A stretch of 64,000 bases of DNA from Anthonomus grandis grandis. Lineage: Eukaryota > Arthropoda > Insecta > Coleoptera > Curculionidae. A program made the translations under genes and the position numbers. Below, piece after piece: positions 33,064 to 46,200 of the stretch. The notes below the pieces were generated by a model. It saw nothing but the letters and a program-made list of their open reading frames with translations. It was not told the DNA's origin and ran no database searches. Location of the stretch: contig NC_065546.1 of NCBI RefSeq assembly GCF_022605725.1, positions 23,308,227-23,372,226 on the forward strand, written 5' to 3'. The number at the start of each line of letters is the position of its first letter. The stretch's first letter is position 1.

Positions 33064-33611
33064 AAAGAAACGAGACTCAACAGAAATATTTCATGTCTCA
33101 TTATTAAATATTGAGAAACGAAAAGTAGCATGCCTTAGATTTTAAAGCGAATAAATGAGAAAAAAGATGAACACCTCTTTTTTTTTTAAGTCTTCTCATG
33201 AGACAAAAATTTAAAAAAAAATTTTAAAAGAGTCACGCGTATTAGCTTTTCTATGCCGGGTTTCAGAGCTAGTTGAACAATTTTCATACCCGCTAAATAG
33301 GTTTAAATCTGTTCCATCGACTATCCATAGTAGTTCAGTCACTGAATTACTTTGATAGAAATTATTTCATTACAGAAGTAGAATCTACAAGTCTCATTTT
33401 ATCAAAGATGGAACAATCTGAAAGTGTTTTTGGTACTTCCAAATGTCCCCCACCACTGTGCTTCTTGAAATAAGAATTTAATCCACTATTTTGAGTCTTT
33501 TTTTTGTTAAAACAAAACCAAAATATGTAACCGCTAGATGTTTTGTTAATAGTAAATGGTTTATTTGTTAGTAACCTATTTAAAATATATAAATAATATA
33601 AAGATACTTAC

Positions 33612-33909
33612 CTCAAAGTAATGACTAATCTTTCTTCTGGTAAAATGGGCTGACTGTGAAGGGTACACCAGTTTTTAGTTAAAATATGTTTAACTTTTTC
33701 CAGAATATATTCGAATGTTTTATGATTCATTCTGGTGTACTGAAAAAAGCGATTGTGGTCATCTGTCAACTTCTTAAACAAATGATGATATTTACCATAA
33801 TGTACCCTCTCTCACGATTTATAGAGTGAACACCAACTTTTTTTCTTATTGTTTTAGCTACAAGGCTATCTAATGCAATAAATTCATCGTCATATGAGCT
33901 AGACGCCAT
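33612..33909 (-). pseudogene. Harbinger transposase, N-terminal exon, copy 2
   Basis: ATG at 33909 begins 'MASSSYDDEFIALDSLVAK', then 'KKVGVHSINRERG', the 'rr.wvhpinr.R...G' motif. After a one-base shift 'GKYHHLFKKLTDDHNRFF' and after another 'YTRMNHKTFEYILEKVKHIL' and 'PEERLVITL' follow, ending at TTGAG|GTAAGT (donor 33611-33606). Structure and donor position match copy 1, whose exon ends a little further into the same domain. Two frameshifts make it non-functional. Confidence 0.65.
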
Positions 33910-34112
33910 GTTGATGCGAAGATTAAACTGGAACTGATAAAGGACTGGTTTTATTGGCCTTTTTCTCGTTGGCACTGTGTCCTCACTAAGTGCCGGAATT
34001 CAGAACCGATCGGCACTGGTTTCCGGTAAGCAGGAAACCAGCTTCCTCTGTGTTTTCGCCCTAATAGAGGTTCGAGCAACAAAATGTTGGTTAAATGAAA
34101 TTTATCAGCTAA

Positions 34113-35000
34113 ATGTCTTTAGAGATAAAAGTTGGCAAAAGTAGGTATAGAATAATTAGATCGGAGGTAACCAGACGATATCTGCCATTAGAGCTGCAAA
34201 ACAGAGATATATTATATATAAACTTTTCAATAAACAATACAGTTAAACTCTGGAAAACTCTTCAAGCTTTAAATATTCGCCAAAAAAAAACACATTATAC
34301 CAAGTAACGTCTCAAACTCTTTAATAGACTTTATATTTTGTTTAGGTTCACTAAATGAAATACATTCCGCTCTACACAACATTCGAACTACCGATGTTGG
34401 TGCTGACCAAATTAATGCAAAAATGCTAAAAATATGCAGCCCTTTATTAGATCATATAATGTTACATTTTCTTAACACTACTATAAAGAGAAACAAGTTC
34501 CAACAATCTGGAAAACTATTCTGGAAATTCCACTACGAAATAATAGTCACCCGTCGCATTTTTCTGAGTTGAGAGATCATAAGGATTGTTCCCACACTGT
34601 CAAGAATTTTTGAGCAAATTCTTTATAACAAAATATTCACTTATTTTATTTTTAACAAAATTCTGCCTTTATTTTCTGATAATGAATGTAGATTTCGAGA
34701 GAATTTTAGTACGGTATCTGCTTTGGCATTTGTTCTTAATGATATCTTCGGGACCTGCGATGAAGGCTTCAGAAATTCCTTGGTACTTGTCTTCTCCAAG
34801 GCATTATGATACTCTGGCTCACTGTCTCCTATTAGCTAAACTAAAATATTATGGTTTTGACGCGGAGTCAAATGTTCAATTAGTGAATTCATATTTAAGC
34901 AGGTTTCCGTTAACTTCAATACACTTAACTACCCGTTTATTGACAACTGCCAATACGACCGATCCAGTGGTTAGCATATTCTTGCTCAAGATATATATAC
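34113..35000 (+). pseudogene. LINE reverse transcriptase, N-terminal to palm fragment
   Basis: 34113-34307 is linker ('INNTVKLWKTLQALNI'). Then, across frames, 'TTDVGADQINAKMLKICSP', 'PTLSRIFEQILYNKIFTYF', 'NECRFRENFSTVSALAF' (motif 2) and 'DTLAHCLLLAKLKYYGFD' (just after motif A, whose Asp region reads VFSKAL). The open frame 34586-35149 covers the last blocks. It is truncated near 35000 before motif B. The opposite-strand LINE begins 185 bp further on. Confidence 0.55.
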
Positions 35001-35184
35001 TCAGGTCTGAAAAAGTGAGTAGGGGCGTCTTCGTAATTGCAATAGAGACAAAAGCTCGACCAGCTCATTTTCTAAAAAAACTAAATAGTGGTCGCCGTTT
35101 AAATTCGGTGGTAACTCTGTTGGTCTGGTATGTCTTTTTGGAAATCTAGTTGATAGATATTCCGTAATTATTCTGGTATTATTT

Positions 35185-37860
35185 ATTTCTTTATTTAGCA
35201 GTTTATTTCCAACAGGCAAAGCCCAGTTACAGGAAAATCTACAATTAATGTTTTGAAAGTGTAAACAAGTATTAAATTACTATAAATTAAATAACAAAAA
35301 GAAAGAAAAATAAGGAAAACTTAAATTACTATAGTAACATCATGTATATATCAAAATTAAAGGAGATGTAAATTAACATTAGAATGAACAAAGAAAGGGA
35401 TTCATGGGACAAGGGAAAAAAGGAAGAGAAAAGGAATTATGGTAACTGTTGGTTTGTCAGAGACAAAACTAGATCCTTTATGGAGCATACAAATATGTCA
35501 CAGGTTGATGATACTGAATTAAAAATTCTGCACATTTGATATACGGGATCCTGAAACCTAATGTTAGTTCCGGCGCGATCTAAAGCAAAAGTGATATTTG
35601 CTCTAGAAGCAAATCGTGGTACATGAAATAGAATATCGTTCAAGAGAGGAGGAGAATTTATTTGATTATTGACCAACTTCCATAAGAATGTTACAAAATG
35701 AATTGTTCTCAATTGTTCTAGGTATATTAAAAAAAAAATCTATTATACCTCAAGTAAATTATTGTATTTAAAACTTATTGAACTTAAATTAAATTAAGTA
35801 TATCGAACGGTATCGTTACAGATTTAAGTTCATATTTCTTTTAAATACGTGAATAAGTCTATTTTCTTCTTCTTTTCAATTGTTGAGCGTGTGAGATAAA
35901 AATTTCTAAATTGATTTTTGCTATAAGTGACGTAATACCCAATATAATAAGTAACTCATTGTTCTCCTCATGGCCAGAGATTGCAGATTAAATCTACCTA
36001 GCATCAGATCATGATCATGTCCTCTAACAGGATATATTCCATCCTCACGAAACATAAGAAACTTTAAAACCCTTCTCTGAACACTCTTGATGTAGCCAAC
36101 ATGGCATTCATAGAAAGGACACCACACCAAAAAACCGTATTCCAGTCTTGATCTAACAAAGGAAAAGTACAATAGTTTTATTGAGTTTGAGTTGTTAAAG
36201 AGTCGGGTATTTTGAATGACAAAACCCAGAAGTTTCAACGAGGAGGTTACTGTCTGTTCAATATGTGGCACAAATGTGAGCCTATCATCGAATACAACCC
36301 CTAGATCTTTAATAGAAATACTTCTTCTACAGAGGATTTGATTGTCTATATTATAATTAAACAAAACAGGATCCTTGGTTCGGTGAAAGGAGATCACACA
36401 GCATTTCGAGATGTTAAGACATAACTGATTTCGACTGCACCATCCCCTAATTAGGTCCAAGTTACTCTGTAAGAACAAGCAGTCCAAGATACTATTGATA
36501 CACCAGAATATTTTCAGATCATCAGCATAAGCTAGTCTAAGGCAGGAAATCAATTCTATATGATCATTAATATAAAAGATAAAAAGAAGTGGGCCGAGAT
36601 TGGATCCCTGTAGGACTCCAGAAGTTGAAACAAAGGTATTAGATCTGCAACCTTCCACCTCAACAAACTGTAGACGGTCAATAAGGTATGACGAAAGCAA
36701 CGAAATTAGCCTTTCTGAGAAGTTGAATTACTTGTTCAATTTTTCCACCAGAATGCTATGATTTATCTGATCGAAAGCCTTACTGAAATCAGTATACACC
36801 ACATCAACCTGACTTTTTCTATCGAGGGCTGAAGAAATAAAATGAGTCACATTACAGAGGTTAGTGATGCACGACCTTTTAGGAATAAAACCGTGCTGAT
36901 CTATAAAGAGTAGCGATTGAACTTGGGGAAGAATTCTGTTATAAACAATAGTTTCAAAAGTTTTGGAAAAATTGCAAAGTATGGAGATAGGTCGGTAGTT
37001 GTCGATTCTGTTTATATCGTCTTTTTTGTGAATTGGTATTACTTTAGCACATTTCCAGACACCTGGAAATTTGCCAGTTTTCAAAATAAGGTTAAAAATA
37101 TGATATAAAGGCTGACAAAGGACAAACATGCAGTCTTTAGCCACAAAACTTGGAACACCATCTGGACCGGCTGTCAACTTGTTTTTTAGCCTCCGACTAG
37201 CAGCAATAATTTCCTTAGTGGTAATTGATGGAAGAATGTCTGAGGAATTAGAAGGAGGATAGGTTTCTGCGAGGTTGATTGGATCTTTATAGGCATTCTG
37301 AAAAAGTTTGGCAAAACCTGGCACAATATTTTCTGTTCCTTGAAAAGAATTACCATTGGTATCGCACATGATAGACGGAAGTGAATAGTGACCTTTCTTA
37401 GCTCTAACAAAAGACCAAAACGATGAGGGATCAGTGACAATGTTCTCCTCGGCTTGGGTCACGAATGAGTTATAGGTCTCACGGGCTTGAGATTTTACTG
37501 TCTGACGAAGCCTGTTGTATCTGGAAAGATTAAATTCAGTTGGAGAGGATTTATAATCACGATATGCTTTTTCCTTCTTAAAGATATTAGAAATAATTTG
37601 TTTTGAAAACCATACTGGAAATCGCCGTCGTCTTCGTTGTTTTAAAGGTGCTGAAGCAGCAAAAGCTGAATCAAGTCTTTTGTAAAGTTCCTTGCAAGCA
37701 CTTATTATGAGCAGGTGATCGAATTTCTGTAAAAAAGCCAAATTATCTAAAGTTTCTTTTAAATTATTTTGCAAATATTCAAGATAACGTTCAAGACATA
37801 CTTTTTAAACGAGGATTATCTTTGGCCCAATAATGGGGATATATTCTATTAAAAATACCA
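35185..37860 (-). mobile_element. 5'-truncated Jockey-like LINE
   Basis: The minus-strand copy ends at about 35185 in AAATAAAGAAATAAATAA. Just inside lies GGGCTTTGCCTGTTGGAAAT, a 3' end shared with the fragment near 26920. The ORF2 extends from 37774 to 35437. The endonuclease is missing, so the copy starts in the linker. Confidence 0.7.
35437..37774 (-). pseudogene. ORF2 of the 35-38 kb LINE: linker, reverse transcriptase, C-terminus
   Basis: From 37774 to 35921 one frame is broken only by a single TAA (36730-36728). It contains 'RRRRFPVWFSKQIISNIF' (linker), 'TAGPDGVPSFVAKDC', 'IDQHGFIPKRSCITNL' (motif 2), 'VYTDFSKAFDQINHSILV' (A), 'TSGVLQGSNLGPLLFIF' (B, Pro changed to Leu), 'LAYADDLKIFW' (C) and 'IKDLGVVFDDRLTF' (E). 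The C-terminal piece 35437-35712 ('LLNDILFHVPRFASR') is in another frame. Catalytic residues are intact, so this is one of the better preserved LINE copies here. It is a recent but inactive polymerase. Confidence 0.75.
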
Positions 37861-38311
37861 TTTTTCATTATACTGATACGCATATCATGTTCCGCATTTC
37901 TAGGTTAGAAAAAGTGAACTTTCAAAAGAAATTTTTACTTAGAAAACTTTTTAAGGACTTCAATTTCTGTGTATCCAAGTCACGTTTTCGATAATGAAGG
38001 ATGTGTGCGCTTTCTTATAATTTTTTTTTTAATTGGGTTAGTTTCGATTAGCACTGCTTAGCTCTGTAGGTCTTTTTGAATAATGTTGCCCTCAATAAAT
38101 GAAAACCCTAATTTCCTTAAAAAAAACTGCTAATTGTATTTTTTTAATTTATGCCGCATTAAAAATTAAAGATTCAATTTTAAATTGAAGTTAAGAGCCA
38201 CACTGTAGACATTCGGTTTTACCACCCTTACCCCAAATAATAGTTCGGCTTGACGACGAAAATTCTAGTTTTGAAGAGAGTCTTTTAGAATATTAAATAT
38301 TGGTAAGTATA
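37861..38311. other. No gene recognised
   Basis: AT-rich sequence between a LINE 5' truncation point and the TA-flanked element at 38314. Nothing further seen. Confidence 0.5.
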
Positions 38312-38313
38312 TA

Positions 38314-39609
38314 CAGGGTGTCCCACTTAAGATAGATACAAGCCAATATCTTGGACGTGTGTTGAGCGAATTTTTAGTAGGAGGCGGTATAGCTATAGGG
38401 CACACATTTTGCCAGGGGTAAGAGCTAGGAGGCCACTCTACAAAAGAATGATTGCGACCACCCCATTTATCTTCAAAATTTTAGCAGCATTATGGATTGG
38501 AGCGCCAGCTAGCTAAATATATACAAATTCTCTCTATAACTTCCCCCAGTAAATTCTCTCTACCGAGTGAGAATTCTCATTATTCCAATATCTAATATTT
38601 GGAAATGTCACCTTATCAGTAAATAATATTTTGCCACATAGAGTCTTCGTAAAATTTGGCTGGCATAGCTAAATAGTACTAAATTCTTTTCTGATCATCA
38701 CTTTGTTGTAACATGTGGAAAATCTTGATATAAACAGTTTATTTCCATTTTTTTCTAACATCTTGAAACCATACTCTTCCACCTACTATCAAAATTTCTT
38801 AAACTGGATGTTGGAGTCAGCCAGAAATGATTTAAAAATCTTGGATTCTGTGGATGGTTTCTTTGCCATCTTACTTTCTCCTATGACCCAACCCCGTTGA
38901 TTAAACATACAATATACATACTTTAGACACCATGGTGTACAATATTAAGTGATCAGAATCAATATCCATCTCCTATACTAATCTCGCTATTTCTACTTTT
39001 TCTGCTAAACTTAAATGCATATTAATTCTAGAACTGCATAAACGATGACATATCAATAATTTCGACATGTGCATTAAAAATTAAATAATTTTGTTTCCAT
39101 GGCCATGTTAGGTTTTAAATATTTATACTCTTTGCTGTTAACTTATAGAGAGAATTTGTATATTCAACTAGATGGTTCTCTGATCAATAATGTTGCATCT
39201 GTAAGAAGATGGCTCAGTGAAATTTAATTGAAGATGTTGACTTAGTTTTTTTTTTCTAATGGCATTGTAAGTCTGTACTGAAAAAATAATAATAAAAATA
39301 AAAATGTCTTATTTTCATGACACAGATGTATCAATATTTAACAAAATTAGAACTTAAGTATTTAGGGTAAGGAGGATTCAATATAACTTAACAGATTTAA
39401 GATAAATAGTGTCCTAAAGGCAGTTTGCTCTTAAATCTGAAAATATCAAACTGTCATTAAAATGTACCTCAATTAGGTATTGCCTTTCTATCTTAGGCAA
39501 AATGTGTGCCTCATAGCAACACAGCCTCCTACCACAAATGAAAAAGATTGCTTAACACATAACCAAAGTATTGACTTGTATCCATCTTCGGGGATAGTGG
39601 GACACCCTG
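38314..39609. mobile_element. TA-flanked element with ~115 bp inverted repeats
   Basis: 1,296 bp. It begins CAGGGTGTCCCACTTAAG and ends with the inverted counterpart (CTATCCCCGAAG facing inward, GGGACACCCTG at the edge), with TA on both sides (38312-38313, 39610-39611). The similarity continues inward for ~115 bp, including GGCACACATTTTGCC. The left repeat on the minus strand also reads 'VEWPPSSYPW', possibly a relic of the 'WP.RSPDL' transposase motif. No intact gene inside. It is a mariner-type non-autonomous or degraded element. Confidence 0.75.
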
Positions 39610-39611
39610 TA

Positions 39612-40289
39612 TGTGTTTTATAATAATATAATAGGTGAACTTTTAAATCACATTAAAGTTTAAATTAAACTTCATGTCTAAAGAATGATCTCTATCATAA
39701 AAATACCTAATTGTTTGGTTTCCTAACCTAAAATATTGCATAAAGTTAAAGCCATAACCAAGTAAGCTTTACAAAAATTCATTTTAATAATATCAATTCT
39801 AAATCTGTTAAACCAAAGAACAGATTCAGAATTGAAAAAATTCTAGCAGTCAAAGTTAATTTTGTTAGTAAAACTATTATAAAAAACAACTGAATTGAAA
39901 ATATTAAAATTATTTTATTATATTACCCAGCCCCTTTTTTTTAACTATGGCATCTCTGATGGTGGCAAAGTTCAATAATTTTATTGGGATGGCCTAATAT
40001 TTGGCTTCTTCAAGTCAGAATAAAACGACCATACCACTTTTTAATATGAAAATATATTATCCTTGGTGAAATTATTCCAGGGGCTGAGTCATCAGCATTT
40101 GTTTATTATTTATAGACAAACCCTTTATAAATATTTTAGTTTAAAGCAGAAATATCTAAATCACAATGAAGCTTTAAAATATATTATATATAAAATATTT
40201 TCTTAAGTTTATCAATTTTAATTTTATTCAAAAAAGTTGATTCATGCCATTAGTCATGGGGAAGGGAACAAATAAATTGTAAGACTGTG
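39612..40289. other. AT-rich left flank of the giant Foldback element
   Basis: No gene recognised. Together with 53841 onward it formed the original, uninterrupted insertion site. It would lie in the first intron of the FBXO28-like gene if that gene continues to the left. Confidence 0.4.
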
Positions 40290-40298
40290 GAGTTCCAG
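40290..40298. repeat. Target-site duplication, left (9 bp)
   Basis: GAGTTCCAG, identical to 53832-53840. Nine-base duplications are typical of Mutator-like and Foldback elements. Confidence 0.9.
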
Positions 40299-43200
40299 AT
40301 GTGTGTGAAGCTAGCGTCCGATCGATATCCAGCAACCAAAATCGAGAACGCAGCATATGCCGGTTGCCAGCGACCAATTTATAGTCCGCGCTCCCTGTTA
40401 TTTAATCAATATAATGCCCGTATCTCCAAAAATTCCCAAGGGATTTTAATAATTTTTTGTCCAGATATTAACAATGAATACCTAAATCGACTGACGATGG
40501 TCTCAAACCTCTACAAACTAAGGTTTTGTTGTGAAAATTAATTAAAAAGTCAAATGGTAAAAAAATGAAAAAGGCTCTAACTCCCAAAATTCCCAAAAGG
40601 ATTTGGATAAAACTTTTTTTTATAAAAGATAATAAATATCTAAATTGATTTTAGATGGTTGCAAACCTCTACAAACGAAAGTTTTTTGGTAAAAAATTAT
40701 TGAATTTTTAGATGTACAAAAAAAATTTAAAAGCTATAACTTCCAAAACTCCCAAAGGATTTAAATGAAACTTTTTTACGCAACTAGTAATAAACATTTA
40801 AATCGATTTTACATGGTTGCAAACCTCTACAAACGAAAGTTTTTTGGTAAAAAATTATTGAAGTGTTAGATGTAGAAAAATATAAACGGCTATAACTCCC
40901 AAAACTCCCAAAGGATTCGAATGAAACTTTTTTATACAACTAATAATAAATATTTAAAACGATTTTACATGGTTGCAAACCTCTACAAACGAAAGTTTTT
41001 TGGTAAAAAATTATTGAAGTGTTAGATGTAGAAAAATATAAACGGCTATAACTCCCAAAACTCCCAAAGGATTCGAATGAAACTTTTTTATACAACTAAT
41101 AATAAATATTTAAAACGATTTTACATGGTTGCAAACCTCTACAAACGAAAGTTTTTTGGTAAAAAATTATTGAAGTGTTAGATGTAGAAAAATATAAACG
41201 GCTATAACTCCCAAAACTCCCAAAGGATTCGAATGAAACTTTTTTATACAACTAATAATAAATATTTAAAACGATTTTACATGGTTGCAAACCTCTACAA
41301 ACGAAAGTTTTTTGGTAAAAAATTATTGAATTTTTAGATGTACAAAAAAAATTTAAAAGCTATAACTTCCAAAACTCCCAAAGGATTTAAATGAAACTTT
41401 TTTACGCAACTAGTAATAAACATTTAAATCGATTTTACATGGTTGCAAACCTCTACAAACGAAAGTTTTTTGGTAAAAAATTACTGAAGTGTTAGATGTA
41501 GAAAAATATAAACGGCTATAACTCCCAAAACTCCCAAAGGATTTAAATGAAACTTTTTTACGCAATTAGTAATAATTATTTAAATTCAACAAACACAAGT
41601 TCTACAAACGAAAGTTTTTTGGTAAAAAATTATTGAAATGTTAGATGTAGAAAAATATAAACGGCTATAACTCCCAAAACTCCCAAAGGATTCGAATGAA
41701 ACTTTTTTACGCAATTAGCAATAAATATTTAAATCGATTTTACATGGTTGCAAATCTCTACAAACGAAAGTTTTTTGGTAAAAAATTATTGAAGTGTTAG
41801 ATGTAGAAAAATATAAACGGCTATAACTTCCAAAACTCCCAAAGGATTTAAATGAAACTTTTTTACGCAATTAGCAATAAATATTTAAATCGATTTTACA
41901 TGGTCGCAAATCTCTACAAACGAAAGTTTTTTAGTAAAAAATTATTGAAATGTTAGATGTAAAAAAATATAAACGGCTATAACTTCCAAAACTCCCAAAG
42001 GATTCGAATGAAACTTTTTTATATAACTAATAATAAATATTTAAATCGATTTTACATGGTTGCAAACCTCTACAAACGAAAGTTTTTTGGTAAAAAATTA
42101 TTGAAGTGTTAGATGTAAAAAAATATAAACGGCTATAACTCCCAAAACTCCCAAAGGATTTGAATGAAACTTTTTTACGCAATTAGTAATAAATATTTAA
42201 ATCCATTTTACATGGTTGCAAATCTCTACAAACGAAAGTTTTTTGGTAAAAAATTATTGAAATGTTAGATGTAGAAAAAAATAAACGACTATAACTTCCA
42301 AAACTCCCAAAGGATTCGAATGAAACTTTTTTATACAACTAATAATGAATATCTAAATCGATTTTACATGGTTGCAAATCTCTACAAACGAAAGTTTTTT
42401 GGTAAAAAATTATTGAAGTGTTAGATGTAAAAAAATATAAACGGCTATAACTCCCAAAACTCCCAAAGGATTTGAATGAAACTTTTTTACGCAATTAGTA
42501 ATAAATATTTAAATCGATTTTACATGGTTGCAAATCTCTACAAACGAAAGTTTTTTGGCAAAAAATTATTGAAATGTTAGATGTAGAAAACAATAAACGA
42601 CTATAACTTCCAAAACTCCCAAAGGATTCGAATGAAACTTTTTTATACAACTAATAATAAATATCTAAATCGATTTTACATGGTTGCAAACCTCTACAAA
42701 CGAAAGTTTTTTGGTAAAAAATTATTGAATTTTTAGATGTACAAAAAAAATTTAAAAGCTATAACTTCCAAAACTCCCAAAGGATTTAAATGAAACTTTT
42801 TTACGCAACTAGTAATAAACATTTAAATCGATTTTACATGGTTGCAAACCTCTACAAACGAAAGTTTTTTGGTAAAAAATTATTGAAGTGTTAGATGTAG
42901 AAAAATATAAACGGCTATAACTCCCAAAACTCCCAAAGGATTCGAATGAAACTTTTTTATACAACTAATAATAAATATTTAAAACGATTTTACATGGTTG
43001 CAAACCTCTACAAACGAAAGTTTTTTGGTAAAAAATTATTGAATTTTTAGATGTACAAAAAAAATTTAAAAGCTATAACTTCCAAAACTCCCAAAGGATT
43101 TAAATGAAACTTTTTTACGCAACTAGTAATAAACATTTAAATCGATTTTACATGGTTGCAAACCTCTACAAACGAAAGTTTTTTGGTAAAAAATTATTGA

Positions 43201-46200
43201 AGTGTTAGATGTAGAAAAATATAAACGGCTATAACTCCCAAAACTCCCAAAGGATTCGAATGAAACTTTTTTATACAACTAATAATAAATATTTAAAACG
43301 ATTTTACATGGTTGCAAACCTCTACAAACGAAAGTTTTTTGGTAAAAAATTATTGAATTTTTAGATGTACAAAAAAAATTTAAAAGCTATAACTTCCAAA
43401 ACTCCCAAAGGATTTAAATGAAACTTTTTTACGCAACTAGTAATAAACATTTAAATCGATTTTACATGGTTGCAAACCTCTACAAACGAAAGTTTTTTGG
43501 TAAAAAATTACTGAAGTGTTAGATGTAGAAAAATATAAACGGCTATAACTCCCAAAACTCCCAAAGGATTTAAATGAAACTTTTTTACGCAATTAGTAAT
43601 AATTATTTAAATTCAACAAACACAAGTTCTACAAACGAAAGTTTTTTGGTAAAAAATTATTGAAATGTTAGATGTAGAAAAATATAAACGGCTATAACTC
43701 CCAAAACTCCCAAAGGATTCGAATGAAACTTTTTTACGCAATTAGCAATAAATATTTAAATCGATTTTACATGGTTGCAAATCTCTACAAACGAAAGTTT
43801 TTTGGTAAAAAATTATTGAAGTGTTAGATGTAGAAAAATATAAACGGCTATAACTTCCAAAACTCCCAAAGGATTTAAATGAAACTTTTTTACGCAACTA
43901 GTAATAAACATTTAAATCGATTTTACATGGTTGCAAATCTCTACAAACGAAAGTTTTTTGGTAAAAAATTATTGAAATGTTAGATGTAGAAAAATAAAAA
44001 CGGCTATAACTCCCAAAACTCCCAAAGGATTCGAATGAAACTTTTTTACGCAATTAGCAATAAATATATAAATCGATTTTACATGGTTGCAAATCTCTAC
44101 AAACGAAAGTTTTTTGGTAAAAAATTATTGAAGTGTTAGATGTAGAAAAATATAAACGGCTATAACTTCCAAAACTCCCAAAGGATTTGATTGAAACTTT
44201 TTTACGCAACTAGTAATAAACATTTAAATCGATTTTACATGGTTGCAAATCTCTACAAACGAAAGTTTTTTGGTAAAAAATTATTGAAGTGTTAGATGTA
44301 AAAAAATATAAACGGCTATAACTCCCAAAACTCCCAAAGGATTTGATTGAAACTTTTTTACGCAATTAGTAATAAATATTTAAATCGATTTTACATGGTT
44401 GCAAATCTCTACAAACGAAAGTTTTTTGGTAAAAAATTATTGAAGTGTTAGATGTAGAAAAATATAAACGGCTATAACTCCTAAAACTCCCAAAGGATTT
44501 GAATGAAACTTTTTTACGCAATTAGCAATAAATATTTAAATCGATTTTACATGGTCGCAAATCTCTACAAACGAAAGTTTTTTAGTAAAAAATTATTGAA
44601 ATGTTAGATGTAAAAAAATATAAACGGCTATAACTTCCAAAACTCCCAAAGGATTCGAATGAAACTTTTTTATATAACTAATAATAAATATTTAAATCGA
44701 TTTTACATGGTTGCAAACCTCTACAAACGAAAGTTTTTTGGTAAAAAATTATTGAAGTGTTAGATGTAAAAAAATATAAACGGCTATAACTCCCAAAACT
44801 CCCAAAGGATTTGAATGAAACTTTTTTACGCAATTAGTAATAAATATTTAAATCCATTTTACATGGTTGCAAATCTCTACAAACGAAAGTTTTTTGGTAA
44901 AAAATTATTGAAATGTTAGATGTAGAAAAAAATAAACGACTATAACTTCCAAAACTCCCAAAGGATTCGAATGAAACTTTTTTATACAACTAATAATGAA
45001 TATCTAAATCGATTTTACATGGTTGCAAATCTCTACAAACGAAAGTTTTTTGGTAAAAAATTATTGAAGTGTTAGATGTAGAAAAATATAAACGGCTATA
45101 ACTCCCAAAACTCCCAAAGGATTTGAATGAAACTTTTTTACGCAATTAGTAATAAATATTTAAATCGATTTTACATGGTTGCAAATCTCTACAAACGAAA
45201 GTTTTTTGGTAAAAAATTATTGAAGTGTTAGATGTAAAAAAATATAAACGGCTATAACTTCCAAAACTCCCAAAGGATTTGAATGAAACTTTTTTACGCA
45301 ATTAGTAATAAATATTTAAATCGATTTTACATGGTTGCAAATCTCTACAAACAAAAGTTTTTTGGCAAAAAATTATTGAAATGTTAGATGTAGAAAAAAA
45401 TAAACGACTATAACTTCCAAAACTCCCAAAGGATTCAAATGAAACTTTTTTATACAACTAATAATAAATATTTAAATCGATTTTACATGGTTGCAAACCT
45501 CTACAAACGAAAGTTTTTTGGTAAAAAATTATTGAATTTTTAGATGTAGAAAAAAATAAACGACTATAACTTCCAAAACTCCCAAAGGATTCGAATGAAA
45601 CTTTTTTATACAACTAATAATAAATATCTAAATCGATTTTACATGGTTGCAAATCTCTACAAACGAAATTTTTTTGGTAAAAAATTATTGAAGTGTTAGA
45701 TGTAAAAAAATATAAACGGCTATAACTCCCAAAACTCCCAAAGGATTTGAATGAAACTTTTTTATGCAATTAGTAATAAATATTTAAATCGATTTTACAT
45801 AGTTGCAAATCTCTACAAACGAAAGTTTTTTGGTAAAAAATTATTGAAATGTTAGATGTAGAAAAAAATAAACGACTATAACTTCCAAAACTCCCAAAGG
45901 ATTCGAATGAAACTTTTTTATACAACTAATAATGAATATCTAAATCGATTTTACATGGTTGCAAATCTCTACAAACGAAAGTTTTTTGGTAAAAAATTAT
46001 TGAAGTGTTAGATGTAGAAAAATATAAACGGCTATAACTTCCAAAACTCGCAAAGGATTTGAATGAAACTTTTTTACGCAATTAGCAATAAACATTTAAA
46101 TCGATTTTACATGGTTGCAAATCTCTACAAACGAAAGTTTTTTGGTAAAAAATTATTGAAGTGTTAGATGTAGAAAAATATAAACGGCTATAACTTCCAA

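Noticed and set aside
34586..35149. 187-codon open frame as an independent gene
   Set aside because: Contains reverse-transcriptase blocks continuous with the LINE fragment from 34113. The last ~50 codons are unexplained but show no domain.
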